Below are positions 5,491 to 6,926 of a stretch of 6,926 nt of DNA, one piece after another. Source of the DNA: Candidatus Poribacteria bacterium (GTDB lineage Bacteria; Poribacteria; WGA-4E; B28-G17). The stretch is from contig QNBQ01000084.1 in the NCBI GenBank assembly GCA_003645735.1, positions 1-6,926 of the forward strand, written 5' to 3'. Made by a program: the position numbers and the translations under genes. A model generated the notes under the pieces. It was not told the origin of the DNA, made no database searches, and was given only the letters and a program-made list of their open reading frames with translations. How positions within the stretch are numbered: the first letter of the stretch is position 1; every line of letters starts with the position of its first letter.

Positions 5491-6623
5491 ACTCGATGCC
5501 ATGGCATTGAGGGGAGATTGCCTTCATAGTTTATTCGCCCATGGAAGCGGGACTGATCCGGTGTGGGTGTCCCCCACCAGTTTCCAATGGCTGGTATGTT
5601 TTTTTTAGACTCGCTATACACAGCGAATTCTTCATTATTGAATATCGAATTGTTGCCGGGATCATCCTCTCTCCCCAGATCTGGGCGTGAATTTTTGTCT
5701 ATGTATATACCGCGCTTATTCCCCGTGATAATGTTCCCTCTGATCTTTGGGCATGAAGGTCTTGTTTCCTCAGCATAACAACCTATTCCATTCACTGCTC
5801 CAGTTATGTAGTTATCCCGGATAACCGGCGATGTATGCTCACACCTAATACCGTCTACACCTATTCTGGTAAGCCTGTTAAACCTTATCACAGCTGAGGT
5901 TAAGAAATGACACAAAATGCCGTTTGCATGAATATCCTCGATGGTGTTATTGTGAATCGAACTTCTGCCGTCCTGTAGCGATATACCGCTCCTAGCGAAC
6001 GATATCTTGTTGCTTCTGATGCTTGAAAACGATCTAAATAGGCGAATTCCACTTCCGACAATGCTCGTGATAGTGCTGCCTTCGATGGTTATATTGACAT
6101 ACTCGCCGTGGATACCATCGATGAGGAAATTTTTCACCACGTTGTTTCTGAATATTATCATCGTTGGGCTATGGCTTTTGCTTCTGCTTTGTATGTGCTG
6201 ACATTGAGCCCAAAGGCCGTATTGAGCGGAATCCTTTCCGTCCAGCGTGAAGCCTTCGATGGTTACTCCAAACACGTTATTCGCCGTTAGGATACTGCCG
6301 CTCTCAGAGGTTAGAATTGTAACATCAGCTCCTGAGCCAACTAGACTCACACGAGATCGGAGCACGATATTCTCAGTATATATCCCAGGTCCTACCCTCA
6401 CTACATCTCCAGGCGCAGCTATATCGATCGCTTTTTGTATCGAAGCTAATGGGTAATACCGAGAACCATTCCCCTTATCGCTGCCTGTTTTGCTGACATA
6501 GATTATCCTTCCTGCTTTCCGCAAAACATCGGATACCGGACCATCTCGTGGTTGATGTCTTACATTGTTACAGCTTAGTGTCAACAATAACAGCAAAATC
6601 AGAAAATAAGTGAGAAATCGCAT
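5472..6623 (-). CDS. Lipoprotein with right-handed parallel beta-helix (DUF1565 / pectate-lyase-like fold)
   Basis: The 383-residue protein has an N-terminal Arg, a Leu-rich hydrophobic stretch and TLSC with Cys18, which fits the lipoprotein signal pattern. It should be lipid-anchored outside the cytoplasmic membrane. Residues 41-86 (IYVSKTGSDKGNGS, YYPLASIQKAIDIAAPGD, VGPGIYTENI) are the typical DUF1565 start of beta-helix proteins. Rungs of about 21-23 residues then follow, each carrying a (D/N/S)GIxx turn at about 169, 191, 212, 234, 257 and 278, with Asn-rich turns between them (NNVV, NNTI, DNYITG, GNIITGN). The end, GNWWGTPTPDQS (347-358), is a common C-cap. Relatives include polysaccharide lyases, epimerases and non-catalytic surface proteins. 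No active site could be assigned here, so substrate and catalysis are unknown. The ATG at 6623 has AGGAGA 8 nt upstream. It is the first gene of the apparent operon. Confidence 0.9.
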   Translation of the reverse strand: MRFLTYFLILLLLLTLSCNNVRHQPRDGPVSDVLRKAGRIIYVSKTGSDKGNGSRYYPLASIQKAIDIAAPGDVVRVGPGIYTENIVLRSRVSLVGSGADVTILTSESGSILTANNVFGVTIEGFTLDGKDSAQYGLWAQCQHIQSRSKSHSPTMIIFRNNVVKNFLIDGIHGEYVNITIEGSTITSIVGSGIRLFRSFSSIRSNKISFARSGISLQDGRSSIHNNTIEDIHANGILCHFLTSAVIRFNRLTRIGVDGIRCEHTSPVIRDNYITGAVNGIGCYAEETRPSCPKIRGNIITGNKRGIYIDKNSRPDLGREDDPGNNSIFNNEEFAVYSESKKNIPAIGNWWGTPTPDQSRFHGRINYEGNLPSMPWHRVKEEDK

Positions 6624-6631
6624 TTGAATAT

Positions 6632-6637
6632 TCTCCT
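6632..6637 (-). promoter_or_regulatory. Ribosome binding site of the beta-helix lipoprotein gene
   Basis: AGGAGA on the minus strand lies 8 nt before the ATG at 6623, a normal spacing. It supports this start, which also yields a clean lipoprotein signal. Confidence 0.75.
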
Positions 6638-6660
6638 ATGAGCACTGTTTTTGTAATCTC

Positions 6661-6690
6661 ATTATACTCCTCATTGGGGGATCTAATCAA
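6661..6690 (-). promoter_or_regulatory. Sigma70-type promoter candidate for the lipoprotein-LRR operon
   Basis: On the minus strand a perfect TATAAT (6666-6661) lies 18 bp after TTGATT (6690-6685), which matches TTGACA at four of six bases. Transcription would start near 6654, giving a leader of about 30 nt with the ribosome binding site inside it. This is the only good promoter pattern I saw upstream of the gene. Confidence 0.6.
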
Positions 6691-6696
6691 TAGATC
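6680..6696. promoter_or_regulatory. Inverted repeat over the -35 box, possible operator
   Basis: GATCTA and TAGATC form a perfect 6-bp inverted repeat around a 5-nt centre (ATCAA). The repeat covers the whole -35 hexamer of the promoter candidate, so a dimeric regulator bound there could block or recruit RNA polymerase. The match is short and could be chance. Confidence 0.35.
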
Positions 6697-6926
6697 TACG
6701 AAAACCCTAAAAAATTGTCCTGATTATCCTGATCTCAGCTATCTTCTTCCGATTCCTTTTCCCCTTATGCTGCAGGAGAGCCACCCCTCAAAAGGGGGCT
6801 TTGCAATCACCTTCACCGCTACAGGAGCACGCCAACCCCCTCTCCGACAGGTGGACCTCTCCTCCAGTTCCCTTTAACCCTCCCCTCCCTCTCAATGGGA
6901 TACGCTGCCTCCTCTACCTCCTCCCC
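6697..6926. other. Region without a convincing complete gene; possible 3' end of an upstream minus-strand gene
   Basis: This stretch is strongly pyrimidine-rich on the plus strand. A minus-strand frame is open from the window edge to a TAG at 6821-6819 (35 codons, with EEVEEAAYPIEREGR). It could be the tail of an upstream gene, but it is too short and too purine-biased to be sure. A hairpin at 6778-6800 follows it. No RNA gene or other feature was recognised. Confidence 0.3.
6778..6800. repeat. GC-rich inverted repeat, possible terminator or intergenic repeat
   Basis: On the plus strand AGCC and CCCT, separated by a 2-nt AC bulge, pair with AGGG and GGCT across a CAAA tetraloop, giving 8 bp. 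Neither side has a proper T-run (TTGC on plus, CTCC on minus). CCCCTTTTGAGGGG-type hairpins are common as dispersed intergenic repeats or terminators in many bacteria, so copies elsewhere in the genome are likely. Confidence 0.35.

Noticed and set aside
5476..5502. Upstream ATG at 5502 as start of the LRR protein (nine extra residues)
   Set aside because: It has no ribosome binding site at the right distance and would put a polar stretch before the signal peptide. The ATG at 5475 has AAAGGAGG 7 nt upstream and an ATGA overlap.
6697..6820. Minus-strand frame with translation containing VAVKVIAKPPFEGWLSCSI
   Set aside because: Such Lys-Pro-Pro-Phe/Leu phrases commonly come from translating CCCCTTTTGAGGGG-type intergenic hairpins. 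No start or domain supports a gene.
6638..6877. A 79-codon plus-strand frame in the upstream region
   Set aside because: It overlaps the promoter and a GC hairpin, has no clear ribosome binding site and no domain, and its Pro/Ser-rich composition follows from the pyrimidine bias.

Overview
The window looks like part of a bacterial chromosome with all recognisable genes on the minus strand. The best taxonomic guess is a Poribacteria-like lineage. This rests on protein architecture, not on a marker gene: internalin-type leucine-rich repeats (LRRs) with a DPxLExAI...EGxIT N-cap and a GDxVDLRGNPL C-cap, then a cohesin-like domain, a dockerin pair and a C-terminal YPNPFNP...WDGRNERGE...SGVY domain. 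I recall this combination from sponge-associated and free-living Poribacteria and related uncultured phyla. No search was run.

Reading in the direction of transcription (right to left), positions 6926 to 6624 hold no convincing complete gene. They contain a GC-rich hairpin, a possible 3' end of an upstream minus-strand gene, and a good promoter candidate (TTGATT, 18 bp, TATAAT) whose -35 box lies in a perfect inverted repeat. Next come a 383-residue lipoprotein with a right-handed parallel beta-helix (6623-5472) and a 1346-residue secreted multidomain LRR protein (5475-1435). The two overlap by an ATGA, and the strong ribosome binding site of the second lies inside the last codons of the first, so they are very probably made together. 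The giant protein carries three full internalin-like LRR modules in tandem, each with its own N- and C-cap, followed by cohesin, dockerin, a helical linker and a FlgD-Ig/type-A-sorting-like domain.

Twenty nucleotides after the LRR stop codon (eight if a TTG start is used) begins a HhH-GPD-like DNA glycosylase relative with its Lys and Asp signatures and a CxCxxC cluster (1414-683). After a 127-bp gap with a small GC hairpin comes a 162-residue protein that appears to be a tandem duplication of a MerR/excisionase-like helix-turn-helix unit (555-67). The window ends just past a terminator-like structure at 20-59.

The first two genes plausibly form a cell-envelope pair: a lipid-anchored beta-helix protein, possibly binding or processing polysaccharide, and a large adhesive LRR protein that could assemble through cohesin-dockerin contacts. 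The two downstream genes look like DNA-interacting proteins. Any link to the surface pair is positional only. No tRNA, rRNA, CRISPR array, insertion sequence or phage gene was seen.
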